Origin: Pseudomonadota bacterium
GTDB taxonomy: Bacteria; Desulfobacterota; Desulfobulbia; Desulfobulbales; JAGXFP01
Direction: 5' to 3'
Assembly (NCBI GenBank): GCA_018814305.1
Contig: JAHJAA010000089.1
Span: forward strand, 1 to 64,000
Length of the DNA: 64,000 nt
In this document: in pieces, positions 19,169 through 27,592 of the stretch
Layout of the letters: each line of letters opens with the position of its first letter
Numbering within the stretch: position 1 is the stretch's first letter
Made by a program: the position numbers and the translations under genes
The notes under the pieces: generated by a model
What the model saw: only the letters and a program-made list of their open reading frames with translations
Database searches by the model: none
Told to the model about the DNA's origin: nothing

Positions 19169-20428
19169 TTGAAAAGAAAACGAAAGATTTCAGTGTTGTC
19201 TTTGGTTTCTGTCCTCATGCTGACACTGAGCACAGGGGTGGGATATTCATCGGATTGTGATACTGCCAACCGGCTCGCAATGGAGGCGGGTAAAATTGTC
19301 AGAACCAATCCTGCCGGCGCTGAGATAAAATTATCTGATGCTGTCGCAATCTGTCCCGAGAGTACGGCCCTGCTCTATAACCTGGCCGTAACCTATTACA
19401 AGATGGGTCGATTTCCGGACGCACAATACCAGCTTGAAAAAGCCGTGCGTAAGGACCCTCAGTTTGCCAAGGCGTTGAATGCCCTGGCCTCTGTGATCCT
19501 GGCCGATGAAAACGGTGATCAGGCCCGGGCAGAGGAACTGGCCCGGCGTGCGGTGGCCCTGGAACCATCCAACCTGAAATTTCAGGACACTCTGGCCAAG
19601 TCCATTATTAATGTTGATGAACCGCCAGTTACGGGTCAGTTCAAACCCAACGCTGTGGCAGTGGTCATCGGCAATCGGGACTATAAAAATTCCCATGTCC
19701 CTGCCGTTGATTATGCGGCAAACGATGCCGCTGTTATCCGTCAGTACCTGATCAAGACCATGGGGTTCAACGAGCGAAATATCATCTATTACCAGAACGC
19801 CAGCAAGATGGATTTATCAAAGGTGTTCGGGGTGTCGGATGATTATCGAGGTGAGCTTTATTCCCGGCTCAAACAGGGAAAGTCTGATGTCTTTCTCTTC
19901 TATTCCGGTCATGGCGCCCCGGATCCAAACACCAATCAGGTCTTTCTACTGCCCACCGATGCCGATCCCGAGTCCATCAAAATTACCGGCTTTTCCCTTG
20001 ACCTGCTGTATGCCAACCTGGCGAAAATCGGTGAGGCCAAGGATGTACAAAGCATGACCGTGGTTTTTGATGCCTGTTTCAGTGGTCTTTCCAATTCTGC
20101 GCCGGTCATTGCCAACGCCAGTTCCCTCGGGATCAGGCCTAAGCTCCCGGTCTTTTCCCTGCCCAATGCGGCGGTCATCACCAGTTCATCCGGGAACCAG
20201 ATCAGTTCCTGGTATAAAGAAAAACAGCATGGCCTGTTCACGTATTTCTTCCTGAAAAGCATCAAGGACACCGTGAAGAAAGGGAAGTCCCTGACCGTGG
20301 GAGACATCCGGGCAAACATGCTGGATACCAGCATTGTGAATGAATACGCTTTCCGACTTTATAAACGGGAGCAGACCCCTGAGATTGTCGGCAAGATGGA
20401 TACCGTCCTGGTAGAAGCAGAAAAATAA
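19169..20428 (+). CDS. Exported caspase-like (C14) peptidase with TPR repeats
   Basis: 419 aa from the TTG at 19169, which follows AAAGGGGGG; the longer frame from 19091 would bury the signal peptide. Order: signal peptide (VLSLVSVLMLTLSTGVGYS), three TPR units (about 25-155), and a caspase fold from about 165. The catalytic dyad is intact: H248 in FYSGHGAP and C303 in VFDACFSG. Caspase-like peptidases cut after acidic or basic residues in regulated proteolysis; an exported one would act in the periplasm or at the surface. It heads a cassette with two further exported proteins (next start 50 nt on). Substrate unknown. Confidence 0.87.
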   Translation: MKRKRKISVLSLVSVLMLTLSTGVGYSSDCDTANRLAMEAGKIVRTNPAGAEIKLSDAVAICPESTALLYNLAVTYYKMGRFPDAQYQLEKAVRKDPQFAKALNALASVILADENGDQARAEELARRAVALEPSNLKFQDTLAKSIINVDEPPVTGQFKPNAVAVVIGNRDYKNSHVPAVDYAANDAAVIRQYLIKTMGFNERNIIYYQNASKMDLSKVFGVSDDYRGELYSRLKQGKSDVFLFYSGHGAPDPNTNQVFLLPTDADPESIKITGFSLDLLYANLAKIGEAKDVQSMTVVFDACFSGLSNSAPVIANASSLGIRPKLPVFSLPNAAVITSSSGNQISSWYKEKQHGLFTYFFLKSIKDTVKKGKSLTVGDIRANMLDTSIVNEYAFRLYKREQTPEIVGKMDTVLVEAEK

Positions 20429-20478
20429 GAGTCTGTAGTTAACTGTAGACCGCCAATCCTTATAGCAAGGAAAACCCC

Positions 20479-20814
20479 ATGAAAAAAATCCTCTCATGCC
20501 TGTGCTGCTGGCTGGTCCTGGCCTCTTTTTTACCGTCTCCGGCCATGGCGGAATTTGATGAAGATTTTGAAGCCGTAGAAAAAAGTCTTCTCAAAAAGCA
20601 GCCTGAAAATCAACTGTCTCCCCCATTACTAGAAGAAGAGCTGCCTCCCCCCGTGGTCCAAAATGCAAAGAAAGATGATGGTGGCTCCAACTGGCTCTGG
20701 TGGACCCTAGGCGTCCTGGCTGTTGGTGGTGTAGCCGCAGCCGCTGGTGGCGGTGGTGGTGGCGGTGGAAGCAGCAGCAATAGCGGCACGACTTCAATGA
20801 GCGTCAGTTGGTAG
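20479..20814 (+). CDS. Small exported protein with membrane helix and Gly-run
   Basis: 111 aa, no family recognised. Signal peptide (residues 1-24, ending PAMA), an acidic then proline-rich stretch (PPLLEEELPPPVV), a hydrophobic helix (72-89), eight consecutive Gly (90-97), and a serine-rich tail ending SMSVSW. AAGGA precedes the ATG at good distance. The layout resembles a surface anchor or linker more than an enzyme. It sits between the caspase and a lipoprotein on the same strand (19 nt to the next start), so a joint role is likely. Confidence 0.7.
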   Translation: MKKILSCLCCWLVLASFLPSPAMAEFDEDFEAVEKSLLKKQPENQLSPPLLEEELPPPVVQNAKKDDGGSNWLWWTLGVLAVGGVAAAAGGGGGGGGSSSNSGTTSMSVSW

Positions 20815-20833
20815 TAGGAAAGGACGAAAGGTT

Positions 20834-22588
20834 ATGAGAATGAAGAATACACTGTCAATGAGCGTGAAACTTATATTCGTTTTTCTGAGCCTGCTTCTTG
20901 CCTCCTGTGGTGGCGGAGTCGAACACTCTTCTTCATCAGGGGAAACCGTTGGCATGACCATGCGATTGGTCTGGGAGGATGGCGGAGGATCAGTGTCTCG
21001 CGCAGTCACCACCCCTCGCTCTGCTCCGTCCGGGGTTGTCACAGTGCGCTGTCGGGTGACCGGTTCTGGTATGAACGAGATCGTCAGTGATTTTGCCGCT
21101 TCGGCCGGTTCCGGGGTGATTCCCGAAGTTCCGGTTGGGGCTGACCGGGTATTAGCTGTCCAGGGGATGGATAGCGCGCAGAATGTCATCTACCAGGGTG
21201 GCCAGTCAGGGATCAATTTGGTCTCAGGCCAGCCCTATGATTGTGGTGTGATCACTATGACATCGGTGGGAGGCTCTACATCGACGACAACAACTCAAAC
21301 CCAAATTACCACCACAACTCAAGCTCCAATTACTACAACAACTTCATCGACAACCACAACCACACTTTTTCACGACAACACGTTTATACAGAATGGCCTT
21401 GTCGCCTATTATCCATTTGATGGGAATGCGAATGATGAAAGTGGTAATGGGAATAATGGGACGGTAAGAGGCGCAATGCTTACAGCGGATAGATTTGGAA
21501 ATCCAAATAGCGCTTATAGTTTTGATGGGACGAGTGGCTATATTGAGATTCAAGATAGTACTTCCCTTGCACTAACTCCAGACTTCTCTATCTCCCTTTG
21601 GTTTAATAATTATAGTGATACCGATAGGGGGCGGTTGCTGACCAAGGGAACAGACTATGATAGAAATTTTCATGTTTTTTGGGAAACAGCGGCTGGGGAA
21701 AGTTGTGCTCCTAATACAATATGGGCTAATATTTCCACTGCTGGTGTTTGCTCAAATGTTCTCTCCTTGAATACGTGGTATCACGTTACCTTTGTTGTTA
21801 AAGGTGGAAGTTTTTTAAATATATATATTGATGGTTTATTGCATGGTTCACTGAATACTGCCTCAGTTCCTGACATTACTTCGCAGCCTTTGCTGATAGG
21901 AGCATATCCAGGTCCCAGGCAATTTTTCGAGGGTACCATTGACGACATCCGCATATACAATAGAGCGCTGAACTCTTATGAAATTCTGACGCTATCGAGT
22001 CAAGGGGAAGCCTCTTTTCCCGAAACAGTCTCTTCAGTTGGTCAAGTGTGGATGGATCGGAACTTGGGTGCCTCTGATATAGCCACCAGTTTTGATGATT
22101 CGGCAGCCTATGGCGATCTATACCAATGGGGCCGGGGAGCAGATGGTCATCAACTTAGGACAAGTTCCACAACTTCAACTACCAGTTTGTACGATGATCC
22201 TGGTCATGGGAATTTTATCACTATTGACAGACACCCTTACGATTGGTTGGTTGTGCAAAATGATCTGTTGTGGCAGGGTCTGTCAGGTATCAACAATCCC
22301 TGTCCTGCCGGGTTCCGACTGCCCACAGAAACAGAATTAGATACAGAAAGAACATCTTGGGTGATTAACGATTCACGTGGTGCTTTTGCCTCCCCCTTAA
22401 GACTGCCTTCGGCAGGTTACCGCAGCGTCTTCGATGGGGCTCTGAAATTCAGCCCCAGCCCCGGACACTACTGGAGCAGCACGGTCAGCGGAACACATGC
22501 GATGACATTGGACTTCGACAATGGCAGCTCAGTAATGTTTGAGACCAACCGTGCTTACGGTATCAGTGTCCGTTGTATCAAAGATTGA
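20834..22588 (+). CDS. Surface lipoprotein: Thr-rich linker, LamG-like domain, FISUMP-type domain
   Basis: 584 aa. Lipoprotein signal with lipobox LLASC (Cys25), a first small domain (about 40-140), a threonine-rich linker (about 146-182, many TTTT runs), a LamG/concanavalin-like domain (about 190-385; LVAYYPFDGNANDESGNG, WYHVTFVV, IDDIRIYNRAL), and a C-terminal domain (about 395-584) with VWMDRNLGA, YQWGRGADGH, CPAGFRLPTETE and YWSSTV, the pattern of FISUMP/DUF1566-type domains. Likely an adhesive or carbohydrate-binding surface protein. The linker and LamG part are visibly more AT-rich than neighbours, suggesting domain acquisition. Confidence 0.82.
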   Translation: MRMKNTLSMSVKLIFVFLSLLLASCGGGVEHSSSSGETVGMTMRLVWEDGGGSVSRAVTTPRSAPSGVVTVRCRVTGSGMNEIVSDFAASAGSGVIPEVPVGADRVLAVQGMDSAQNVIYQGGQSGINLVSGQPYDCGVITMTSVGGSTSTTTTQTQITTTTQAPITTTTSSTTTTTLFHDNTFIQNGLVAYYPFDGNANDESGNGNNGTVRGAMLTADRFGNPNSAYSFDGTSGYIEIQDSTSLALTPDFSISLWFNNYSDTDRGRLLTKGTDYDRNFHVFWETAAGESCAPNTIWANISTAGVCSNVLSLNTWYHVTFVVKGGSFLNIYIDGLLHGSLNTASVPDITSQPLLIGAYPGPRQFFEGTIDDIRIYNRALNSYEILTLSSQGEASFPETVSSVGQVWMDRNLGASDIATSFDDSAAYGDLYQWGRGADGHQLRTSSTTSTTSLYDDPGHGNFITIDRHPYDWLVVQNDLLWQGLSGINNPCPAGFRLPTETELDTERTSWVINDSRGAFASPLRLPSAGYRSVFDGALKFSPSPGHYWSSTVSGTHAMTLDFDNGSSVMFETNRAYGISVRCIKD

Positions 22589-22758
22589 ATGTGACCAAAA
22601 TTAAGTTTGTAAAGGGGTGTAAAGGGGGACATCCTATACTCCCCCTATCAACAAATAAAAAAATCTATTAAATCAGTAACTTGAAGATTTAGCTCTTTCG
22701 CGAACGAACCACAGCAGCGTCCTTCTCTCTGGATGAATGCGGACCGGCAAGATTTGCA

Positions 22759-23994
22759 TCAATACAGATACCCAAAAAGCCAAAGCGGAATCCGGCCCCC
22801 CTGGCCTATCTCGATATTATCCAGCGCCAGCCAAGCGTTCTCAATATTTTTGAGCTGGCTGTTGTCTTTATTTTTGCCCCCTATCTCGAAGGTAATGGTG
22901 CCATCCACCAGAAAATCCCCTCTGGCCGGGACGGATACGCTGTGGCTAACCAGGAGCATGTTCAGGAAGAAGGTCTCCCGCACAGCGCCGCTGTCCGGGG
23001 CCTTGCCTCCTGCCAAGGTGTAATAGAGGTTGGGATTGTTCAGATAGATCTTTTCCGGTTTTTCCATCTCCCGCAGCCCTTTGCCACTTCGGCTAGCGGT
23101 AAGAATTATCCCAGCGTCCTCCAGGTGTTTAAGGTAGGTTTTTAGCGTCCGCTCGTCCCCGATTCCTAGCAGATTTTTTAGCTTTTTCAGGTCCGGGGTG
23201 AAGGGGACCAGGGATGAAATGATCGCCAGGAGTCGTTCAATTTTCTTGATACTCGAACCATTCAGCGATTGATGAATGGCGAGGAGGTCGCCCTCAAGGG
23301 TGGTATGGACATTCTGTTCCAGTGTCATGTAGAACTGATTTTTATCTCCATACTCAGCGTAGTAGGGGTAATAGCCGCAGGCTAGATACTCCTTGAAAAG
23401 GGCAAGTACCTTCAAGCCCTTCTTCTCCAGCTCGACCACAATGGTGTCGGCGGCCTGCTGATGCCCGTTGATAATGGCATCAAGGGTCAGGTGGTCGAAA
23501 TAGAGACCGCAATTCATACCGATATATTCACGAAACGACATGCCGTACATTCGGTAGACCAGAGCTCGTCGGCTCAAGTCGTGGCTGCCCTTGGTTATTT
23601 CGAGTGCCGAACTCCCCGACGCTATGATCTTCAAGTTGGGGAAGGTGTCGAAGATGCTCTTCAATTCCATGGACCACTCTGCATACTTGTGAATTTCATC
23701 AAAGCAGATGAGTTCGCCGCCAAGCTTGTAGAATTCGTCGGCAATCTCATAGAGCGAGGTGCGGCCTACCAAGAAATGATCTGCTTGCAGATAGAGCGCC
23801 TTGCGACTGTAGAGGTCATCACCATACATGCCCAGCAGGTACTGAATCATGGCGGTTGTCTTGCCGATGCCCCGTTGCCCGATAATCACGGAAAATCGGT
23901 TAGTGAGGGCGTGATCCCGGAGGAAATAGCGCTTGAAGTCCCGGTTACGGACTCGGAGGAAGGTTTGGCTGAGAGAAAAGAGTTCGTCGAGCAT
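22759..23994 (-). CDS. AAA_14/DUF4143-type ATPase
   Basis: 411 aa from the ATG at 23994, preceded by GGAG 6 nt upstream; longer starts at 24006 and 24033 lack such a site. Walker A is GQRGIGKTT, Walker B LICFDEIHKY, sensor region IIASGSSALE, followed by the C-terminal DUF4143-type part with a winged-helix-like stretch and a nuclease-like strand pattern (FEIGGKNKD). Members of this family are frequent in accessory DNA and have no settled function. The Gly-rich cassette upstream points away from it. Flanked by two AT-rich gaps, consistent with horizontal acquisition. Confidence 0.85.
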   Translation of the reverse strand: MLDELFSLSQTFLRVRNRDFKRYFLRDHALTNRFSVIIGQRGIGKTTAMIQYLLGMYGDDLYSRKALYLQADHFLVGRTSLYEIADEFYKLGGELICFDEIHKYAEWSMELKSIFDTFPNLKIIASGSSALEITKGSHDLSRRALVYRMYGMSFREYIGMNCGLYFDHLTLDAIINGHQQAADTIVVELEKKGLKVLALFKEYLACGYYPYYAEYGDKNQFYMTLEQNVHTTLEGDLLAIHQSLNGSSIKKIERLLAIISSLVPFTPDLKKLKNLLGIGDERTLKTYLKHLEDAGIILTASRSGKGLREMEKPEKIYLNNPNLYYTLAGGKAPDSGAVRETFFLNMLLVSHSVSVPARGDFLVDGTITFEIGGKNKDNSQLKNIENAWLALDNIEIGQGGRIPLWLFGYLY

Positions 23995-24395
23995 GCTTGT
24001 CTCCATGTTAGTATTGAACTCCGATCGTATCACGTGACAATTCGTAATGCAATCCTATTTAGAGGCTAACCTGGCTAACGCATTTATCTGTCCTTTAGTG
24101 GCAGGAAGTTTCCTTTCAAGAGGACGCTCGATTAGAACAATACAGGAGGGTGTTTATCCCTTTTCGCGAACACTTTCGCCCTGGCTTTTTCCGCATGGAA
24201 ATATTACACCTGAGTGGCGCGCTAATGCCATTTAAGATAGCCGAACATCTGATCCAGAGACTTACAAGCGCGGATTCATCCTTTGCGCCCTGTTCTTGTT
24301 TTTGCCTGAGTGGAAAATAATGCTGGCGTCTCTTAAGCCGATTATATATGGAACTGAAAGATCAGAGAACGAGTTCATAACTCAAGGGATGGCCG
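23995..24395. other. Gap without recognisable gene
   Basis: 401 nt. AT-richer than surroundings. A 62-codon open frame (24047-24235) has no ribosome site and no recognisable motif. The right end carries GGGATGG just before the next start. I see no repeats or attachment site. Confidence 0.5.
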
Positions 24396-25028
24396 ATGAA
24401 AACCAAAGGCTCGTATGATTTTTATCTGATTCTGGCGACCACCGTTATGCTGGCGGCAATTTCGGGGATCTGCCTCTGGGGGATGTTCGCCTTTAAGTTC
24501 GCCGGGATCCACGAACTGGCGCCGGCGGCCAAGATTGCCTGGCAGAACCGGATGAATACCCTGGTGGCCCCGTTCATCACCGGTCTCATCGTGCTGCTGG
24601 GGATCTGCGTACCCAAGCGACTTCTCCCCACCTCCTGGCTTAACCGCTTTGCCGCATTACTGCTGATTCTGACCTTCCTGACCAGCTGGCTGTTCGGGGT
24701 CAGGATCGCGCTGTTGGCCATCCTGACTGCCTCGCTCGCCCTGCAGCTCATTGTCCTCGTGCTGGCGATCAAGGGGAGTTCCTATCTCCACTTTGAGAAA
24801 AAAGGCTACTGGGCAAGGCTGGGCTCAACGCTTATCCACCTGGGCCTGGTCCTCTTTGTGCTGGACCTCTACTTCCATCGGTATCAAACCCTGCATCTCG
24901 CCCTCTTCTGGGTCACCACCGCAGCCACCGTTATGGGCATGATCTTCTGCTTTTATGCTGAATCGGTGGTCAGACTCCTGACCGGGAGCAAGGATCCGGC
25001 CAACGAGGAGAGCTCTTCTTCCTCGTAA
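24396..25028 (+). CDS. Integral membrane protein of unknown function
   Basis: 210 aa with five or six hydrophobic helices (about 10-30, 53-70, 80-98, 103-124, 138-158, 165-190) and a short acidic, serine-rich cytoplasmic tail ending in five Ser. No family recognised. A weak ribosome site (GGGATGG) precedes the ATG. Converges with the MFS gene with only four nt between the stop codons. Confidence 0.6.
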   Translation: MKTKGSYDFYLILATTVMLAAISGICLWGMFAFKFAGIHELAPAAKIAWQNRMNTLVAPFITGLIVLLGICVPKRLLPTSWLNRFAALLLILTFLTSWLFGVRIALLAILTASLALQLIVLVLAIKGSSYLHFEKKGYWARLGSTLIHLGLVLFVLDLYFHRYQTLHLALFWVTTAATVMGMIFCFYAESVVRLLTGSKDPANEESSSSS

Positions 25029-25032
25029 AGTC

Positions 25033-26229
25033 TCAGCCGGTCGGCAGATCCTGGGGTAAAATCTGTGGTGATTTGGCGCCGGAGATGATCATCGTGGCCG
25101 GCAGGGTCAAGCCGAGAACCAGGACGCCGATCAACGGGAAGGTCCAGTGGAGACCGAGCCAGTCCGAGGTAAAACCGGCGCCAATGGCCCCGATAAAGAC
25201 CCCGCCGCTCATGGCCAGATTGAAAACCCCCATCATCGATCCCTGCCCATAACGCCGCCCCTCTTCCGTGGCCAAGGCCCCCAGGGTCGGCCAGATAATC
25301 GCCTCCCCACACCCAAGGACCACGAACAACCCAAGCAGCACCCAAAAATTTGCGGCCAACGGCACCAGGCACATAATCCCACTGATGATCAGACAACCGA
25401 ACCGCAACAGACGAACCTTATCCAACCGATCGGCCAGCCTCCCAAAGGGGGTCTGAAGGACAGCATTGACCAGGGTCCGGGCCGCAATCACCACCCCGAT
25501 CTGCAGGGCGGAGGCCCCAAACCATTGATGCATCAACAGGGGCAGAAAGGCCATGGTCGGAACCATGATAATCATGGTTGCCAGCCGGGCCAGCAGGATC
25601 CCCGCCGTTCGGCGGCAACTCAACATGAGCATAAGCGACCTGATCACTCCAATCCGCCCCCCCGGCTTGGTGACCGGGATCCCCAAGGTCGGCATCTGAA
25701 ACAGGACCAGCAACAGGGCCAGACAACTGAGCCCCGCCATGACGTAAAAGGCCGAGGCCATCCCCCAGAGATCGGTACAGACTCCGCCGATCAGCGGGCC
25801 GCTGCCGATCCCGGTAAAGATGGCGACATTGAGCATCCCCATATAGCGGCCTTCCTGCCCAACCGGAGCCAGTTCACTGACATAGGCCATGGCCACCGGG
25901 ACGATCATCGCCGAACCTACCCCGTGCAGCGTTCGAATCACAATCAAGCCGGCAACGGTGGTGGCAGCAGGCATCATCAAACCGACCACCGCATAGACCG
26001 CAAGACCGGAGAGCAGGAACCCCCGCCGCCCCCACCGATCGGAGAGATTACCGACAATGGGTTGGCAGAACCCCCGGCTTAACGAAAAGGCCGCGATGAT
26101 CACCCCGAGGGCCAGTCCATTGGCCCCAAGGCTCTCGGCAAAGACCGGCATCACCGGCACGATGATCCCGATCCCCAGCAGGGCGGTAAAAACGGAAAGC
26201 AGCAGAATGATCAGAAGATGTCGTTGCAT
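25033..26229 (-). CDS. Major facilitator superfamily transporter
   Basis: 398 aa, twelve predicted helices. The MFS loop 2-3 motif is clear (GNLSDRWGRRGFLLSG) and recurs in the second half (GRLADRLDKVRLL). The profile fits drug/H+ antiporters of the 12-helix type (FSLSRGFCQPIVG in helix 2). Divergent from the thioesterase gene. Substrate not inferable. Confidence 0.88.
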   Translation of the reverse strand: MQRHLLIILLLSVFTALLGIGIIVPVMPVFAESLGANGLALGVIIAAFSLSRGFCQPIVGNLSDRWGRRGFLLSGLAVYAVVGLMMPAATTVAGLIVIRTLHGVGSAMIVPVAMAYVSELAPVGQEGRYMGMLNVAIFTGIGSGPLIGGVCTDLWGMASAFYVMAGLSCLALLLVLFQMPTLGIPVTKPGGRIGVIRSLMLMLSCRRTAGILLARLATMIIMVPTMAFLPLLMHQWFGASALQIGVVIAARTLVNAVLQTPFGRLADRLDKVRLLRFGCLIISGIMCLVPLAANFWVLLGLFVVLGCGEAIIWPTLGALATEEGRRYGQGSMMGVFNLAMSGGVFIGAIGAGFTSDWLGLHWTFPLIGVLVLGLTLPATMIISGAKSPQILPQDLPTG

Positions 26230-26370
26230 GGTTTTGAAAATGGGGTTGCTTCGAATTTATGTGATTCGATATCTGGCCTGCCGCGTACTCGCCTTTACGG
26301 TTTTCTTCGGTTATACTCCCAGGCAACCCGCCCGCCCGGGCCCCCATAACCTTGAGGAGAACACGACAGG

Positions 26371-26772
26371 ATGAACCAATACCTTTTCCGGTTGGAATTT
26401 ATGGTTCGGGACTACGAACTCGACATGCAGGGGATTGTCAATAATTCAGTATACCAGAACTATCTGGAACACACCCGCCATGAATACCTCAAAAGCTGTG
26501 GGATCGACTTTGCCGCCTATACCCGGGACCAAATCAACCTGGTGGTAACGAGGGCCGAGATCGACTACAAATTTCCCCTGCAGAGCGGTGATCGTTTCTG
26601 GGTGGGTTTGAACACGGCCAAGGAATCCCGGCTGCGGTTCGTCTTTTATCAGGATATTTATCGGATGCCGGACGACAAACCGATCCTTGCGGCCAAGATC
26701 ATCGGTACGGCCTTGAACAGCAGTGGACGCCCGGTTACAGCACCGGAATTGGAAAAGGCCTTGATAATTTAA
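26371..26772 (+). CDS. Acyl-CoA thioesterase, YbgC/4HBT type
   Basis: 133 aa hot-dog fold protein. The signature VRDYELDMQGIVNNSVYQNY has the catalytic Asp (ELDMQG) and the helix entry Y..YLEHTRHEYL seen in YbgC and 4-hydroxybenzoyl-CoA thioesterases. Ribosome site GAGGAG upstream. Its stop overlaps the stop region of the converging batE gene by four nt. Likely hydrolyses short-chain or hydroxy-acyl-CoA; the true substrate is unknown. Confidence 0.88.
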   Translation: MNQYLFRLEFMVRDYELDMQGIVNNSVYQNYLEHTRHEYLKSCGIDFAAYTRDQINLVVTRAEIDYKFPLQSGDRFWVGLNTAKESRLRFVFYQDIYRMPDDKPILAAKIIGTALNSSGRPVTAPELEKALII

Positions 26773-27581
26773 CTCCCTTCACTGACCAGGTCGATGGCAA
26801 ATGCCTCCACCCAACAACGACGGCCGTCGGCCAGTTCGATATGGCGCCAGGAGCCCCGATCTTCCACCAGGGTGAAATCGGTTCCGGCGTGCAGGGGTTC
26901 GGTGAAACTGGGGGAGAAGTTGACCCCATCTCCCTTGCGGGCCGTCACCTCAGGGGCCACGATCACTCCAGGGCTGGGTGGCGGATAAAACGAATCGAAG
27001 GCCACCGACCCTACAAAGAGCAGGACGATGGTCAGGGAAACCGCCGGGAGCCAGATGGATATCAGCGGGGTCAGGAGACGCCCGATTAACAGCAGCCAGA
27101 ACAGAGAAGCAGCAACCACCACAATCGTCACCCGAACCGGCAGCGGCAGGTCGTAGTGGAAAAAAAACAGGGTCTCCAGGACCTTTTCCTTTTCTTTCCG
27201 CTCGATCCGGTCCACTCTCCGACTTTCCACAAAGGCCAGGTTCTGGCGCAGGTTTTCATCGTCGGGCAGATACAGTTGGGCCCGACGGTAATTGAGGATG
27301 GCCCGACCCAGGTCGTGCAACCGGAAGTAGGTATTGCCGATATTATAATAGAGCTTGCCGTTTCCACCGGCCTCGGCCAGTTTCCGATACCTGAGCAATG
27401 ATTTTTCATAGAGTTCCCGGGCCTGATCCGCATCGGAGGGGGCCACCTGGTTGGCCTCGCGAAACAGCTCACTGGCCTCCTGCATCAACTGCTGGCGATC
27501 CGGAGTAGAGTCCGCAGCATGAACCTGCGGTGCACTGGGCAGCAGGAGAACGACAAGCAATAATAATAATCTGGTCACCAT
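26769..27581 (-). CDS. BatE-like TPR/SH3 membrane protein
   Basis: 270 aa: signal peptide (to VHA), TPR units (about 30-125), two membrane helices (about 148-190), and a C-terminal SH3-like domain (about 205-265; APEVTARKGDG, ENRGSWRHIEL-like). This is the usual last member of the Bat aerotolerance operon in this lineage. It starts 11 nt after batD. It is predicted to sit in the periplasm and scaffold the BatA-BatD complex. Confidence 0.8.
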   Translation of the reverse strand: MVTRLLLLLVVLLLPSAPQVHAADSTPDRQQLMQEASELFREANQVAPSDADQARELYEKSLLRYRKLAEAGGNGKLYYNIGNTYFRLHDLGRAILNYRRAQLYLPDDENLRQNLAFVESRRVDRIERKEKEKVLETLFFFHYDLPLPVRVTIVVVAASLFWLLLIGRLLTPLISIWLPAVSLTIVLLFVGSVAFDSFYPPPSPGVIVAPEVTARKGDGVNFSPSFTEPLHAGTDFTLVEDRGSWRHIELADGRRCWVEAFAIDLVSEGS

Positions 27582-27592
27582 AACACTATCCC

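Noticed and set aside
24047-24235. 62-codon frame in the gap next to the DUF4143 ATPase
   Set aside because: No ribosome site, no motif, composition like noncoding flank.
25147-26082. 311-codon plus-strand frame within the MFS gene
   Set aside because: Low-complexity Gln/His/Pro composition is the complement of a hydrophobic membrane protein.
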